A stretch of DNA of 64,000 nt from Pleurotus djamor (Eukaryota; Basidiomycota; Agaricomycetes; Agaricales; Pleurotaceae): contig JAPEVF010000173.1 in the NCBI GenBank assembly GCA_029747585.1, positions 16,582 to 80,581 of the forward strand, written 5' to 3'. The translations under genes were made by a program, and so were the position numbers. This document shows positions 9,991-21,713 of this stretch, one piece after another. The notes under the pieces are model-generated. The model saw nothing but the letters and a program-made list of their open reading frames with translations, made no database searches and had not been told where the DNA came from. Every line of letters begins with the position of its first letter. Position 1 is the stretch's first letter.

Positions 9991-10924
9991 CTGGTCGCGA
10001 CCCACACGCCCATACAATCCTACTACATATACATTTACCCACCTACTATGATGCATCTTACTACTTATCACCCCAATTCGCTGCTGAATGCTACTTTTCA
10101 AGAGCTCTGCCATCGAAATCTTCCTTGAGCCATTCGTGCCGAGACGTCAACCTCAAACTCTGCGGAGAATGATTCCACAAATGTTTCGTGTGCTTCGGCA
10201 GTGGTTTGCTTGAAGCCTCCAGTGCCGCACAAAGTCGCATGTACGTAGCAAGCGACCGGCCAGTCGACAGCCTCCGAAAAGTCGAAGCTACCCCTTTATC
10301 GCACCTATTTGGCTAGGAGTCAACTTACCTCTAGAGTAGATTGCGTGGAGGCGGGCGCTTAGCAGTGACTAGTGACTGACCAATGAGTTTCGCCTTGCCC
10401 TTGCCTTTGACTACTTCAAGTTACTGAGTGTGCGACATAATCGCGTTATCGTCCATCTTTACTCCAAGCTGCTCGAGCGATGCTTTGGAACACTCAGAAT
10501 GTCGATCCTCCCAATCGATGTCGCTCGATGAGGCGTACGCTCATGATCAGAGGAAGGTTCTCCTCTGAGAATTTGGCAATATCTCGTCGACGACTTTACT
10601 TATACCTCCTCCATCCGGCTTGCTTCGCCTGACTCCTCTACCCGTTTATTTCATTTCAAACGCATCATCACGGCTTAACACCTTCCGCACTATGACCGCC
10701 AAATGAACCCTCGAGACATTCATTGCTGGCTGTCCCTTCCGAGTTGTCTCCAAGGAGAATGGGCTCGCCTCATGCTTGGCTCGACTGGTACTCCCCTTGC
10801 TATTATGACAGATAAATGATTCTGCCGCCGGCTTCGCATGTCACGTCTGCGCCTGCATAGGTTAATCTGTTCATGAGTTACCTTCCGTCTCTTTCATGTT
10901 GATATACGCGGATATGGTTGATCC
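9991..10924. other. Intergenic with one coding-like fragment
   Basis: The plus strand has only very short frames. The minus strand holds an open segment described separately (10098-10287). Otherwise I see no supported gene; the left end contains the MTG2 3' region. Confidence 0.35.
10098..10287 (-). other. Possible terminal exon of an unrecognised minus-strand gene
   Basis: On the minus strand a frame is open for 63 codons to a TGA at 10098. It reads for example AVDWPVACYVHATL and ESFSAEFEVDVSA. It is preceded by a plausible 41-base intron (AG/GTAAGT at 10328 and a TAG acceptor at 10288). No upstream exon with a start was found and the family is not recognised. A different minus-strand frame through the same bases is also open, so the reading is uncertain. 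Confidence 0.2.
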
Positions 10925-11296
10925 TTGCTTTCAGTATCCTGTGCCGGCTCGCTGACTCGAAGATCTAGCCTCTCAAATCCTTACCCTTTAGACGTAATCC
11001 AATCTGCCGTCATTGCGGCGTGCTGGCGCTGTCCCAAGCTCACAAGGACTACCTGGGGACCCTCAGAAGATCAGGTTGTCGCAAGACTTCTTTCTAATCG
11101 TTACTCGCGTGCAAAAAGATTTCGCGAAGCTCTAACAGACCACGAGAACCCAGCAACACTGATTGGTGGCTTTTCTAAGTTATCGTTATCTAGTGGTTTC
11201 GACATGGCCGTGCAAGCTTTACGACAGATGACGAGAAACATGATCCAGGAAGGAAATATGGATTCTGATGGGGGCGACGGCGTTGTGGCGTTCTGA
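10925..11296 (+). other. Open frame without ATG, possible gene remnant
   Basis: A plus-strand frame runs about 120 codons to TGA at 11294-11296. It contains coding-like text such as PYPLDVIQSAVIAACW and SSGFDMAVQALRQMT. There is no ATG near its beginning; the first in-frame ATG lies two thirds along. An intron acceptor (CTTTCAG at about 10928-10934) precedes it, so it could be the last exon of a gene whose upstream exons are decayed or missed. No family recognised. Confidence 0.25.
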
Positions 11297-11919
11297 TGGT
11301 AGGTGACATCGATTAGAAGAAGGTGGATTGAGCCAAATTTGACCGTGGGGTTGACATTCAATTCAATCCGTTTGCCCTCGGTAATAGTGGGAACCCGCGT
11401 CACTAAATCGGCGATTGTCCTGGGGATTTATGTGCACTATGAATAATCTTCATCTTATTGTGTTATTGCTGTGCGGATTCGGACGATGGGGTCGAAGAAT
11501 CATGAATTGATAAACGATTTAGCAACAGATGCAATGAGATCTGTGTGTCAATTTCGGTTGTGGGTGTAGTCGTCTTTGGTGACAGTGGCATGTGTGCAGC
11601 GTAGCTACGTCGCGGGCTTACATTGGATATATTCCCAGCACTACGAAAGTATGCTTCTCCCGCGAGAGTTGTTGAGCCTATAGATAGTCATCTGCTCAAT
11701 ATACTTTGCTCATGCCTCAGCGGCATCCCGTGAAGGCTGGGTGAATAAATCGCCCTCTTGAGCTTATTGCAATGGAATGGAAACATAGCGGTATTTTTGC
11801 ACCTCGTATTGCCGTGTATTTACATAAGGGTATAAAATGAATTCGTGGCGCCTTTGGTTATTACAGGTCGTGGTGGAAGGACCAACGTAGTGTGAGAGGA
11901 ATCCAGTGCATCATATGAC
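11297..11919. other. Gene-free stretch
   Basis: Only short unsupported frames on either strand. It has AT-richer patches such as CAATATACTTTGCTC. I see no gene or clear element. Confidence 0.35.
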
Positions 11920-12426
11920 TCATATGGGAAAGAAGTGAGCCCCCAACGTCAACCTCCATGGAGGGTTGTAAGTCATCGTGGGGATACCGAGAACGCCGCT
12001 GAATCTAGACGAGTTCGGTTCTTCAGAATTATCGTTAATCAAGGAAGTTTCTGTCCTGGGTTTGGGGCTCGCCCGGGGAGGTGTCGTAAAGTGTTCTCTA
12101 AAAGTTCCATGGCAGAATTCCTGCCCAGTTAGGGGGGACGATCCTTGAATGGGCATACGGACTTGGAGGATACGTATGGAAGTGAGCGTCCAATTGCGAC
12201 CCTTCACCAGACGGATAACCCGCGTCGGGCTGATGAACCGGAAGGTAACCTTGCATGAGAATGATATAGACAGGGTCATAGGGGCGTCAGGAATGATAAG
12301 GGGAGACATGGTGGATGCCGCCGGCTGGGTGGGATGTCGTTCCCAGGCGAGATCTCTACCTGAATGTTGGTGAAATCCATGAGATACACGGGGTGTATTT
12401 TTAAACGTGGCGGCATTCGAAAGGAC
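11920..12426 (-). other. Possible terminal exon of a hypothetical minus-strand gene
   Basis: The minus strand is open for about 168 codons in one frame, reading FKNTPRVSHGFHQHSGRD early and TYNPPWRLTLGAHFFPI at the end. Directly upstream on that strand is a good intron end (TTATCCTTGCAG). Further upstream, minus-strand text such as LCDPGLFPHRSNVDKF (about 12640-12690) looks coding, but ambiguous bases prevent a gene model. No domain recognised. Codon-level testing would be needed to tell a real exon from chance. Confidence 0.25.
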
Positions 12427-14186
12427 CTGCAAGGATAAGGATGAACATCTGTCAATGAATTGTCAAAGCGAAGTAGTCTATTGTCGCTTGCCTGAGTGGG
12501 CAAAGTACGAAGCCCTTACAGGCGGCGAAGGTGCGGNTACTGCCAGTGCGACATACCTACGGGATTTTCGGATGGGGCAAGCTTGGCGATGCTGGCATTC
12601 AGAGATCTAGCCATAGGTTGTTTGTGGGCGAGAGAACTCTGGATGAATTTGTCAACGTTGCTTCGGTGCGGGAACAATCCTGGATCACACAGTTGAGTCG
12701 NCTTGCTGGGNATTCAAGATGAGGGGTGCAAGAGAATGATACCCATCTGGTCAATGGATGGATGATATCCGCATTGTATGNGTACGCTCAACCGACCCGA
12801 AGTCGCGGTGGTTAGCGCGGTCTGCGATCNGGATTTGCGGATGAACCACGGCTAGAATGATGAGGAGAGACTTGGCAGCTGGGCCGCCGGGACAAGAGTC
12901 AGGCTATGGNAGTGGTGTATGTAGACGTGTGGGGCGAGGAGAGGCAGAGGTACGTCCGCATGCCCGGCTAAAGGCAGCGTTATCCGTAGCCGCATGNCAT
13001 TCCTTGAACACTTAGGCTGGATGCCCTCGGACAAGTATGGTGTAACGGGGAAATGGATGTACATATCTAGACAAGATAACCGAGATCACGTATTAGCAGT
13101 TGTCTGGAAGGCAATTCATGAGATTACCATNGATNTGGTGTTGGACATNGAATGTTTGGGAATCTGGGATGCACCAGCGTGTTCCATGAAGTGTGTCGCG
13201 GTACCGGTTTCTCGAGAACTANTNNNCATAGGCGTAGTGGGGCTTTGGTGAGTGTCTGATGATTGATCTATGGTCAAAGCACATACACACCTCACTGTTC
13301 ACATGAGCACGGGGGACTCTGCAGTTTGCCGTTCGATGCCGCATTGGGGACCGAGGGCAAGTNTTTCCCACTTTCAGGGTCATGNAGGGAAATACTTCCG
13401 TGCTACTAAAAGGGCGCGATCAGGGTCCTGCTAAGTAAATTAATAGTTTAATCAGTTAGCAGTCGCGGAGTTTGAAAGAGACAATGGTGCCGCGTTGCCT
13501 ATGTTGCCTGTTTCGTCCTCGCCTCCATCCCCCATGCANCTTGGCTCATAGACTGCATGCGCTACCGGCCAGCAAGTCAGTTGTATCTGGATTCGACGTT
13601 GAGCACGTCAGGCCTTCAGTCCTCAACGCAATCATCGTCCCACGGGAGCACANGCATAGGACAGGATGGAGGCCGCGCTTGAGTTGCGCTTTAGTGGAGA
13701 GCGGCCACCTGAATGCCAAGCCGAACGGGGAACTTTATTTGATGGCTACAAGAGGTAACGTAAGTCATTGTCGGTGCCTGACAATGTAGCAAGGATCCAA
13801 ACCATGTCGACGCGGAAAAGTAGGCGGCAGTATGAAGATTCATGGAGGTGAAGAGCTGGCAGCGTTAGGACGAGGAGATGAATGATCAGAATGNNANNNA
13901 ANGACGTACGACCGAATGCTAAGTTAGTAAGTGCATTGGGCGCTATCCAGCGTGGTCCCTGCTAAGTTATTAGCTTCGGCTTCTGCCGCATATTGGAGAG
14001 AAATATTCTTTTGGAAAACGCCCAAAAGGGAATATTGTAAGTTATTTGTAGAGGAAGATCCAAGACGCGCGAACAATTCCGTCACCCCCATTTCCTCCTG
14101 ACCGTCACACTGGCCCAGAGACACTGAATACCTCCTTCCCTCCTCCCCACGACGTCGACCCAACCCAACCCTCCTCATCGTCGTCC
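12427..14186. other. Low-quality stretch with many ambiguous bases
   Basis: About 20 N characters are scattered here, some clustered (13222-13226 and 13894-13901). Short frames occur on both strands, none with a recognisable domain. The right end is the upstream region of the Zn2Cys6 regulator. Any gene here cannot be modelled from this sequence. Confidence 0.4.
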
Positions 14187-17100
14187 ATGGCGACCGCAAC
14201 TCCTCCAACGCCGTCCGTAGCGGCGCCAACGACCTCTCAGTCTGCTGTCCCGTATGTTCCCAACATCTAGACATACGACATGTCTTGCTAAAATTCGATA
14301 TTGTCTTTTTCCAGCCAAATGCGTTCGCGAATAACCGTTGTTTGTGGCGAGGTCAGTCCCAGTGCTTTACCCGCGAACGTTGGCTCACGCTTCCGATGAC
14401 AGTGTAAACGATTGAAGCTCAAATGTGATCGTCGCAACCCGTGCGCGAGTTGCGTAAAGAGAGATACCGTGAGCCGCTGCGTCTACTCGCCAGCNGCCGC
14501 CGAAAAAGTGTAAGGGCGCATATTNTCTNGAATANTCTCGCCCTCTGACCTGTCTTCAGAGACCTGCACTCCCTAAATAATCGCATGATCCAGGTCGAGA
14601 CGACACTCACGCAATTAACGTCTGGCATCGCGCCTCCACCCTTCCAATCTGCCTACCCTCCATCATCCAGCTCTGCGCTTCAGCAGTCTCCTCCNAACGA
14701 CACTGCTATGTCCCAATTACTTCCCACTTCTACGACAAATCCATGTAACTCGATCCCCGGACCTTCGAATACACGTACACATCCTCCTCCTTGCAATCGC
14801 CCTTCTGTGCCTCTCAATCAACCTTACCATTCCATCTTCTCGCCCCCATGCCGGGGCGATAGGTCTGCCATGGGTATCCCTGCAGCAGTTATATTTGGCA
14901 CGTTCCTCGCTGGAGCGTTTCGGCTTCACTCGCCGAACGAGTTGGGCGACGATGGTGTACTCTTCCTAAGGGACCTGGGTCTTGATTTATCCTCTCTTTA
15001 TGACAATTCTGGCAAAGGAAAGGCCCCAGCCAGACCTCTGAGCTTCGTATCGGAGTCAACATACGACCAAACCGACCTCCATAAGCACCCCAATAGCGTT
15101 AAGCTCGAGCCTGCCCTCGTCACCCTCCGATCTGGTCATCCAACGACTGCATCTTCCTCTGGTGACGTTCCACCGAATTCCGATGCTCAATTTGTACCTT
15201 ATTTGAGTGAGTCACAAGCTCCGAGTCTCTCTCGACAAGCTCCCTTGCTTGAGGAAGATTTCTCAGGAAACTCTGGTCTTCCACCTCCCTCGGCGTATCA
15301 TATCCTCGCAGAGCCACACGTCCCCAATGAATACGTATTCCCCACTTCTTCAGCCTCAAGGATTACCCCCACTCCTAGTCGCTATGGCGTTACGCCTGCT
15401 CTTCTGATGTACCTTCCACCGTTGTCAGAGATCCAGGCGCTGTTAAGTGTTGTGGACCAACACCATCGCGCGGGTGGTATCCTCGACTACCCATCCTTCA
15501 TGCAGCGGGTCGCTGCTATGGTAGAAACTGGATCATCGCACAATGACCAACCGCTGGGACTCGCATTCCTTTCTTCTGTTTGCGCTCTTCTTGCCCTGGG
15601 TAACGAGCTACGACGAGAGAGCATCTACGACGATCGCGGCGCCAATGAAGGACGGATGGTCGTCGATGACCAAAGCATTGATTCAGGTAAGGGAGGCCTT
15701 CCCTTCGAGGAAGGAGAGCAACCTTCCCGCCAGTGGGAGCAGAACCCGAATTTTATGTCTCATAAAGGTTTTGGAACTTCTGCTCATACCACCACCTCCA
15801 CATTGCAGCCCTTCCCCAGTTCTACTCCATCTCACCCCTTCGACACAAATCATCTTCAAGCTCGACCTACGACAGACCGACCCGTGGACTCTAATTTTCT
15901 CTCCAAACTCTCAGCTCAAGCGTTATGGATGGCAGACAGTGAACCTCAAAAGCAACCGGCGAGCATTGATTATGTCTTGGCCTGTCTCTGGCAGGTCAAG
16001 TACATTTTTACAAGAGCTCGAACCGTGCCATCGCTGCCGGATGCCACTCGAGATGATGTCCTTTCTTTGGCGAGTGCCTTGCTCGCTCCATTTGTGTTCC
16101 TGATCCGACAAGCGACATTTTCTCATAGGTTGGTAAGATGGTGGTTGTGGCTAAGCAGCTGGAGCTCGACAGGGATCCGGATGACCGCTTTGATGGGAAC
16201 GGCGACGTGCCACGCGAAGAGACGCAACGCAGCGCGCAGACAGAGTTCAAGAGAAGGGTGTGGTGGGAAGTGGTGTTCTATGACTTGTGCGTGAATCTAG
16301 CTCACTTCATACCTTCCTTCGGCTCCATCGTCGTGTTCTATGTGGAATTCTCTAACCTTTTCAATTATATAGATTCGTTTCTGACTCACTGAACCATCCG
16401 CCCATGATCTCTTCTTCGTACCTCCCCTTGCCCTCCCCTTCTTCCCCGTTGCATGAGTATCTCGCATCCCAAGAACGCGACCCCACGTCTATGTTTTACG
16501 AAACGACGTCCCCTCATACGACCCTCCTCCCTTGTGTCTTCGGGCATGAGCCGGACATGATGACCGAGTTCGAGCTTCGTTGTCGGTACGTCACATCGTT
16601 TTTTNACACTTTATAATTAATACCAATTTTTTNCTACGTTTGCCTTCTAGCTTAGCGCAGCTCGTTAAAATCGTTCAAGTCCGGATAATGAGCAAGAACG
16701 GGTATTCCTTCGAGCAGGCCGCTTCTTATGACTCTGAACTGAGGGCCACGCTTGCGAAGTTTGCAGAAGAATGGGATCAGTCTGGTCCGGATGCCAATAC
16801 GGCTGGAAGTCAAGGCAGTTCTTCGTCAATTGGAATGCCTTCGGCTCTCTTGAAGGCTGAGACAGCGGTCATCATTAATCGGCTAGTGATCAGACTCTAC
16901 CTTCCCTTTGTACGCTCGCAGCAAAGTTCAGCCGGCGCGGATGCTCCTGAGACTCGCGCACGACCCATCCTCCATCAAGCTATTTATGGTCTCGTCAACG
17001 CCGCTCACGCTTTCCTTGATGCTGCCCGTGTATATGTGGATCTACGATCTTCCACCCCAGCATGTCCTACTATCCCGATCGACTTTTATGGCTTTGGGCA

Positions 17101-18772
17101 TATGGTCCTCGATGCGACATTGATTTGTTCCTATGCGCACTCGACTCAGCCTACCGCGATGTGGGCACCACAGGCAAAGGAAGACGTGCTCGTCGGAGCG
17201 GATGTCATTGCAAGTGAGACCGCGCGAAGGTTTTGGTCGTATCGTTTGGCTGGGATCCAGTCAGTTGGGAATCGGGGTAGTGGCTTGGTTTGGGAGGACG
17301 CGAGCAAACTTACGAACCTATTGCGAAACAAGGTTTCCGCGATACATGGTGTTGCCATTGGTCGAGAGACTGGTAGTGCCCAGAGCTTCAAGCGCAAGTT
17401 CTCCGACGCTCAGGTCCTTCATGATGGGGAGGTTGATGAAGGGGCCGTTCGGGGTGAGGCCGACGCTAGACACGACAATACGCAGTTCGATCGCTCGTTG
17501 GCTTTGAACACTGCTGCTATGAGTGGTGATGTTCTTGAACCCTCATTGTTGTCACCCTCCGATCCCAGGCCGCGTATCCATTCAACCCCAATCGATTTCA
17601 ATGATCCAGCCTCGACGGCCACATTCACGGTTCCTCGCAGTCGTCGTCTGTCCGTCTCTACCACTACCACCACTTCGTCGATATCCACTACTCTGACTGC
17701 TTCGGAGGTTTCTGGAGCACTTCCAAAAATGCCTCGTTCAAAGAAGAAGGATAAGACAAAGGGCAAGGATAGAGACAAGGACCCTCTTTTGGCGGTCCGC
17801 TTTCGCGACACTAATGGCTATGCACCAGATGTGCTCAAGGCCAGAATGCCCCTCGTTAGACGTGCTCGAGCACGGTTGGCATTGTCTGACGCAGATCCTT
17901 ACTCACCGGCTACACCACTTGTGGATAATCCCTTCGANGGAATTGTCCCGGAGCAGCAGCCTCAAGAGTTTGCTCCTCCTGCTCCACCGCCTGAACGAGA
18001 GCCTGTTCATGATGGGGTGCAGTACACNAGTCGTTCTCGTTCCTCGTCAATTCGNCATGAACATATCCCANCNCTCCCTGTTTCGCGTGGATCTTTGGCA
18101 TCGCCTATCGCCTANTCNTCTCCNTATAGTGAGTATAGTCCGACTCACGCCAGGCAACCGAGTGGACCAGAGACGACTCCCATCTCAGATGTGTCCATGC
18201 CACCGAGTCACGTCTATGCGCAGCCTACTGTGCCGTACGACTCTCCTCATTCATATGATGGGTCCGCTGGTGGTGCTGATCACACTCGAGCCAGTTCGTA
18301 TGGATCTGCGCCGAGTCCTTTTGGTCATGCAACNTCCGCAGCNAGCTCNCCNTATACACATGCTAGTGGAAANTCGATGCCNCCGCCTCCNTCGAATTTC
18401 GAGCCGTCCCCACCCCATTCGAGCCCTCCTGTNTATGAAACACCCAACTCTGTCATGTCCGCCCCGCCCAATGGTCCCTTTTATATGACACCACCCCCGC
18501 ATACCAGCTCTCCGTATGATACCCACTACANCCAACAAGGGCANGTCGCGTACAATGTNCCTGGGCCCTACCAGATGAAGCCTCTCGATCCNGGTGCGCC
18601 TCATGACATGAGTATNCCACCCAACCACCATCAGCATCAACAACACAATCCATTCCCTCCTCANCCGACTTGGCAGCATAATGCAGCCCAAAATGCTATC
18701 GAAGAGCAGCAGCGACCTGATTATGGCGGTGCGTGGANTCAGCAACAGAATGTCCAAAATGTCTGGCGGTAA
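14187..18772 (+). CDS. Zn(II)2Cys6 fungal transcription factor
   Basis: Seven exons (14187-14251, 14315-14351, 14403-14509, 14560-16093, 16129-16286, 16373-16585, 16651-18772) give about 1411 residues. The binuclear zinc cluster spans exons 2 and 3: VVCGECKRLKLKCDRRNPC, then ASCVKR and CVY. A short linker and likely dimerisation helix (LHSLNNRMIQVETTL) follow. The middle homology region typical of fungal regulators includes GKMVVVAKQLELDRDPDD, RRVWWEVVFYD and LNHPPMISSSYLP. The last exon is long, with a basic KKKDKTKGKDRDKD patch and a Ser/Pro/Gln-rich tail suggestive of an activation region; it contains many N bases. The junction at 16093/16129 is unsure: the frame closes with a 35-base intron, but a longer intron starting at 15995 also keeps frame. 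Targets cannot be inferred. Confidence 0.88.
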
Positions 18773-20094
18773 ATGTTTATATCCATNGAGCGCTCTTTAG
18801 AGACCTAGATTCATGTCATTTTATGTTTGGTTTTCGACTCTTGGTTTTTCGTTTTACGATTAGATATAAGATACCCTCCCTCCTCGCGCTTCTCCCCTAC
18901 AATGTAACTTTGTTTTCTGTATCATATCATGTCGGCCGCTCTCATTTGCATAACTGTTTATTATATGTTTTCTCATGTCTCTACCTCCCGGAATCTTGAC
19001 TTTTTCGTTCGTTTTTCTGTATTGTAGTTGCCATTACGATCACTTTTACGATGATACCACAATTCTCGTACATACATACACACTCTCTGGTCTGATCTAC
19101 ATGTCACTGTTCTCTTGGTTTTGTTTTCGCTGTACCACCTCATGAATATGCCACCCACGTCCATGGTCGCCTCTAAATCAGCTAGTCTTCCACGCGTGGC
19201 ATCGTGGCTGGCAGGAGATTCAAACCATGTGCTCTAGAGTCTAAGAGTAGAATGGTCTGGCATGTTTGTCGACGTGGGCGTGCAGACTTCGGGAATTCAC
19301 GANAACACGCATCTTGACTTGGTCTTTACACGTAAATACGAGGAAGTAAGTNGTCGAGGGGCTCANTTACCACTAAGACTGACGTACTAAATAAATGAAG
19401 GAACCTCAGAGGGACCCTATATTGTGCATCCTGCCGCCACAGTCACAATATTTCGTCAAACTTACAAAATGCCCAAACTTGGCGCCGTTGATGAACAAAA
19501 TAGACAGACAACAGCGAACGGTCGCTTGCGATCATTCCACGCTTGATCCACACCCACCGAGCCCGGCGAAACCCAGCGTCAAGTTTCGGAGGCGCTGCGG
19601 GCAGTCATGCTGGACCAGTCTCACGATGGTTGCCAACCTGGAGATGGTTGCGTTGCATTTCTCATGATCGTGGTATTATTGATGCCGGTCCGAATGGATC
19701 AGATATGGATAGATATGTAGATATNCAACGAGGAAGTAGNAGANAGTAGGTACCAGNAAAATTAATGNGTAGTGTTCGATACACCCTGCCTTCGGTGGCT
19801 TGCATTCNGGAGGCACNGANCCACGAGGAANGGNTGATACGAGGACAGGGGNGCGCTCAGGAGGGNCCAAGACCCAAGNAGGACTTGGTTTCTCCGGACC
19901 CTGAGTCAAGATTCCAACTCCGTCCGCTCCTTTAATATTTCGTGATTTCGGCTGCAAGCACTNTCTCTTCCCAACGCTCATCTCGACGTAAATCTTCGCC
20001 TCTGTCCAATTCTTGGTCGTTCGCCTCCGTGCAACCCATTCCACTCTCTCAAACCCACACACTCGTTTTCACTTAACCCACAAGCTATAACACG
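18773..20094. other. Intergenic with scattered ambiguous bases
   Basis: The left part is the pyrimidine-rich 3' region of the regulator gene. The rest has short frames only and about 15 N bases between 19300 and 19970. No supported gene or RNA. Confidence 0.4.
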
Positions 20095-20973
20095 ATGTTC
20101 GTGTCTGCCTTGATCACCCTCGCCTGCTCTGCGTCTGCTTTCGCGAGCGTCTTCGTGAGTTTTTTTCTCTCTGATGGGAGGGTNAAGTGGGCGGTTTNGC
20201 TGATTTGGNGTGTAGATCACTAGCCCTACCGCATCGACTACTTTCTCTGGAGGAAAGGTCGCTTCNATCACCTGGCAAGATGANGGAAAAGCACCCAGCT
20301 TGAAGGACTGGGGCTTCACCAGGGTCTCTGTGTACGCAGGTAACGCCCAACAGCAGGTACGTAACATCTATCGACACGTTTCTGGCAGCGATAATTGATG
20401 TTTTGTGTCCAGACAAGCCTCCAACTCATCGTCGACAATGTTGACGTTTCCACCACGTCGAGCATCCAATTCACCCCCAACCCTCAGATTGGCCCTAACA
20501 GCGCCGAATAGTACGTCTTCTAGACTCACATCATTGAGCATCCCTTGTTTACTGTTTGTTAGCTTCATCCGCTTTGAATCGGTCAACTTGAAGGACCCTG
20601 CTCAACCCCAATACCCCATGCTCGCGTTCTCATCTAAGTTCCGGTGAGTTTCCGTTTCTAGGCTTGTGTCGACGCATTGTCTTATTTTCGAATAAATAGC
20701 ATGGACGAGATGACTGGCAAGTTCTCTCCCGCAGTCGAGGCCCAAATCAACGGCCAGTCTACCGCCCCCCTCGCTGGCTCGCCCACTGGCACAGTTTCCA
20801 AACCAAGCGTCAACCCTGCCACGACCACACCTGCTGCCAAACCAACATCATCATCCGTCTCTGGCTCTGGCACAGCTGCTGCTGCCAGCCAAGCTGATGG
20901 CGCTATCGCCATTGGCTCAAGTGCCAAGATCCTTGCTGGCGTTGTTGCTGCCGTGGCTGTTATGCTCTGCTAA
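20095..20973 (+). CDS. Kre9/Knh1-like Ser/Thr-rich GPI-anchored protein
   Basis: Five exons (20095-20154, 20216-20356, 20413-20510, 20563-20643, 20700-20973) encode 217 residues. A signal peptide (MFVSALITLACSASAFA) is followed by one beta-sandwich domain of the yeast Kre9/Knh1 N-terminal family: ITSPTASTTFSGG, VASITWQDDGKAPSLKDW, a VSVYAGNAQQQ segment and EYFIRFESVN. A Ser/Thr/Pro-rich stalk (SKPSVNPATTTPAAKP) comes next. The hydrophobic C-terminus ILAGVVAAVAVMLC is typical of a GPI-attachment signal. Such proteins are abundant at the surface of basidiomycetes; the yeast relatives take part in beta-1,6-glucan assembly, but the short form has no proven reaction. Two N bases fall inside exon 2. 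Confidence 0.87.
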
Positions 20974-21713
20974 TCAGGCATAAACACTTTTTCTTCTCGT
21001 TACGTCTTGGCCTATCCCCCTGCTANTCACATTACTGCGTTAGTCTCCCCCCTTCCTGCTTAGAGTCGATCGTACTTCGTTCTATCATGATCATGTCCGC
21101 CGAGCTTCTTGGCCTTTCCTTATCCCATACTCTTTACCCGTTCGTGGAATAGGTCAACCTTTTTCATTCGTACGGTGATCATATCACGTATGTTATAGCT
21201 CAGGCAACTTCTGATAATTCACATATCCTTGCGTCAACCCTTTGTATATCTTTACCCTCTCAGTTGAACATGGCTTCTGGGTTGATCCCAAAAATAAAGA
21301 CTGCGAAATTAGCTTCCGTTCGAATCCGTATTATTTCGGCTATGAAGCTCGCGTGGGTGTAGTAGACGCGATCTGTGATTCTCATCAGCATCGGCGACCA
21401 TTCGTATGTAAGAACCCGGGGATTGAGTGATAGACAATCAATACGCATTTTGCTGGGACTCCTTCCTTCCGTGCATGATGCCGCGTGTACTAATTCTAAC
21501 TTCTCAGAACCTTCGCTGCCCCAAAACTCCTCTCAAACTCGTACCACGACCACCACAGTCAACATCGCACCACCTTTCACTGAAAACGACAAAATTTGAA
21601 GAAAGGAACACTCATTACGGGCTCTACTCTAGTTAGGAACAGGGTCAACATTAGCCGGAGGGCAGGTCATTCTACTCAGGGCCCCTCAAACTCGTCATAA
21701 ATTTCACAACATC
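20974..21713. other. Intergenic
   Basis: This is the 3' region of the Kre9-like gene followed by the upstream region of the next gene. Short frames only, no recognised element. Confidence 0.4.

Noticed and set aside
15543..16103. 186-codon second plus-strand frame
   Set aside because: It overlaps exon 4 of the Zn2Cys6 regulator, whose own frame is continuous with the zinc cluster.
19195..19260. tRNA-like stretch on the minus strand (GGTTTGAATC T-loop resemblance)
   Set aside because: No acceptor stem, D-arm or anticodon stem could be paired around it.
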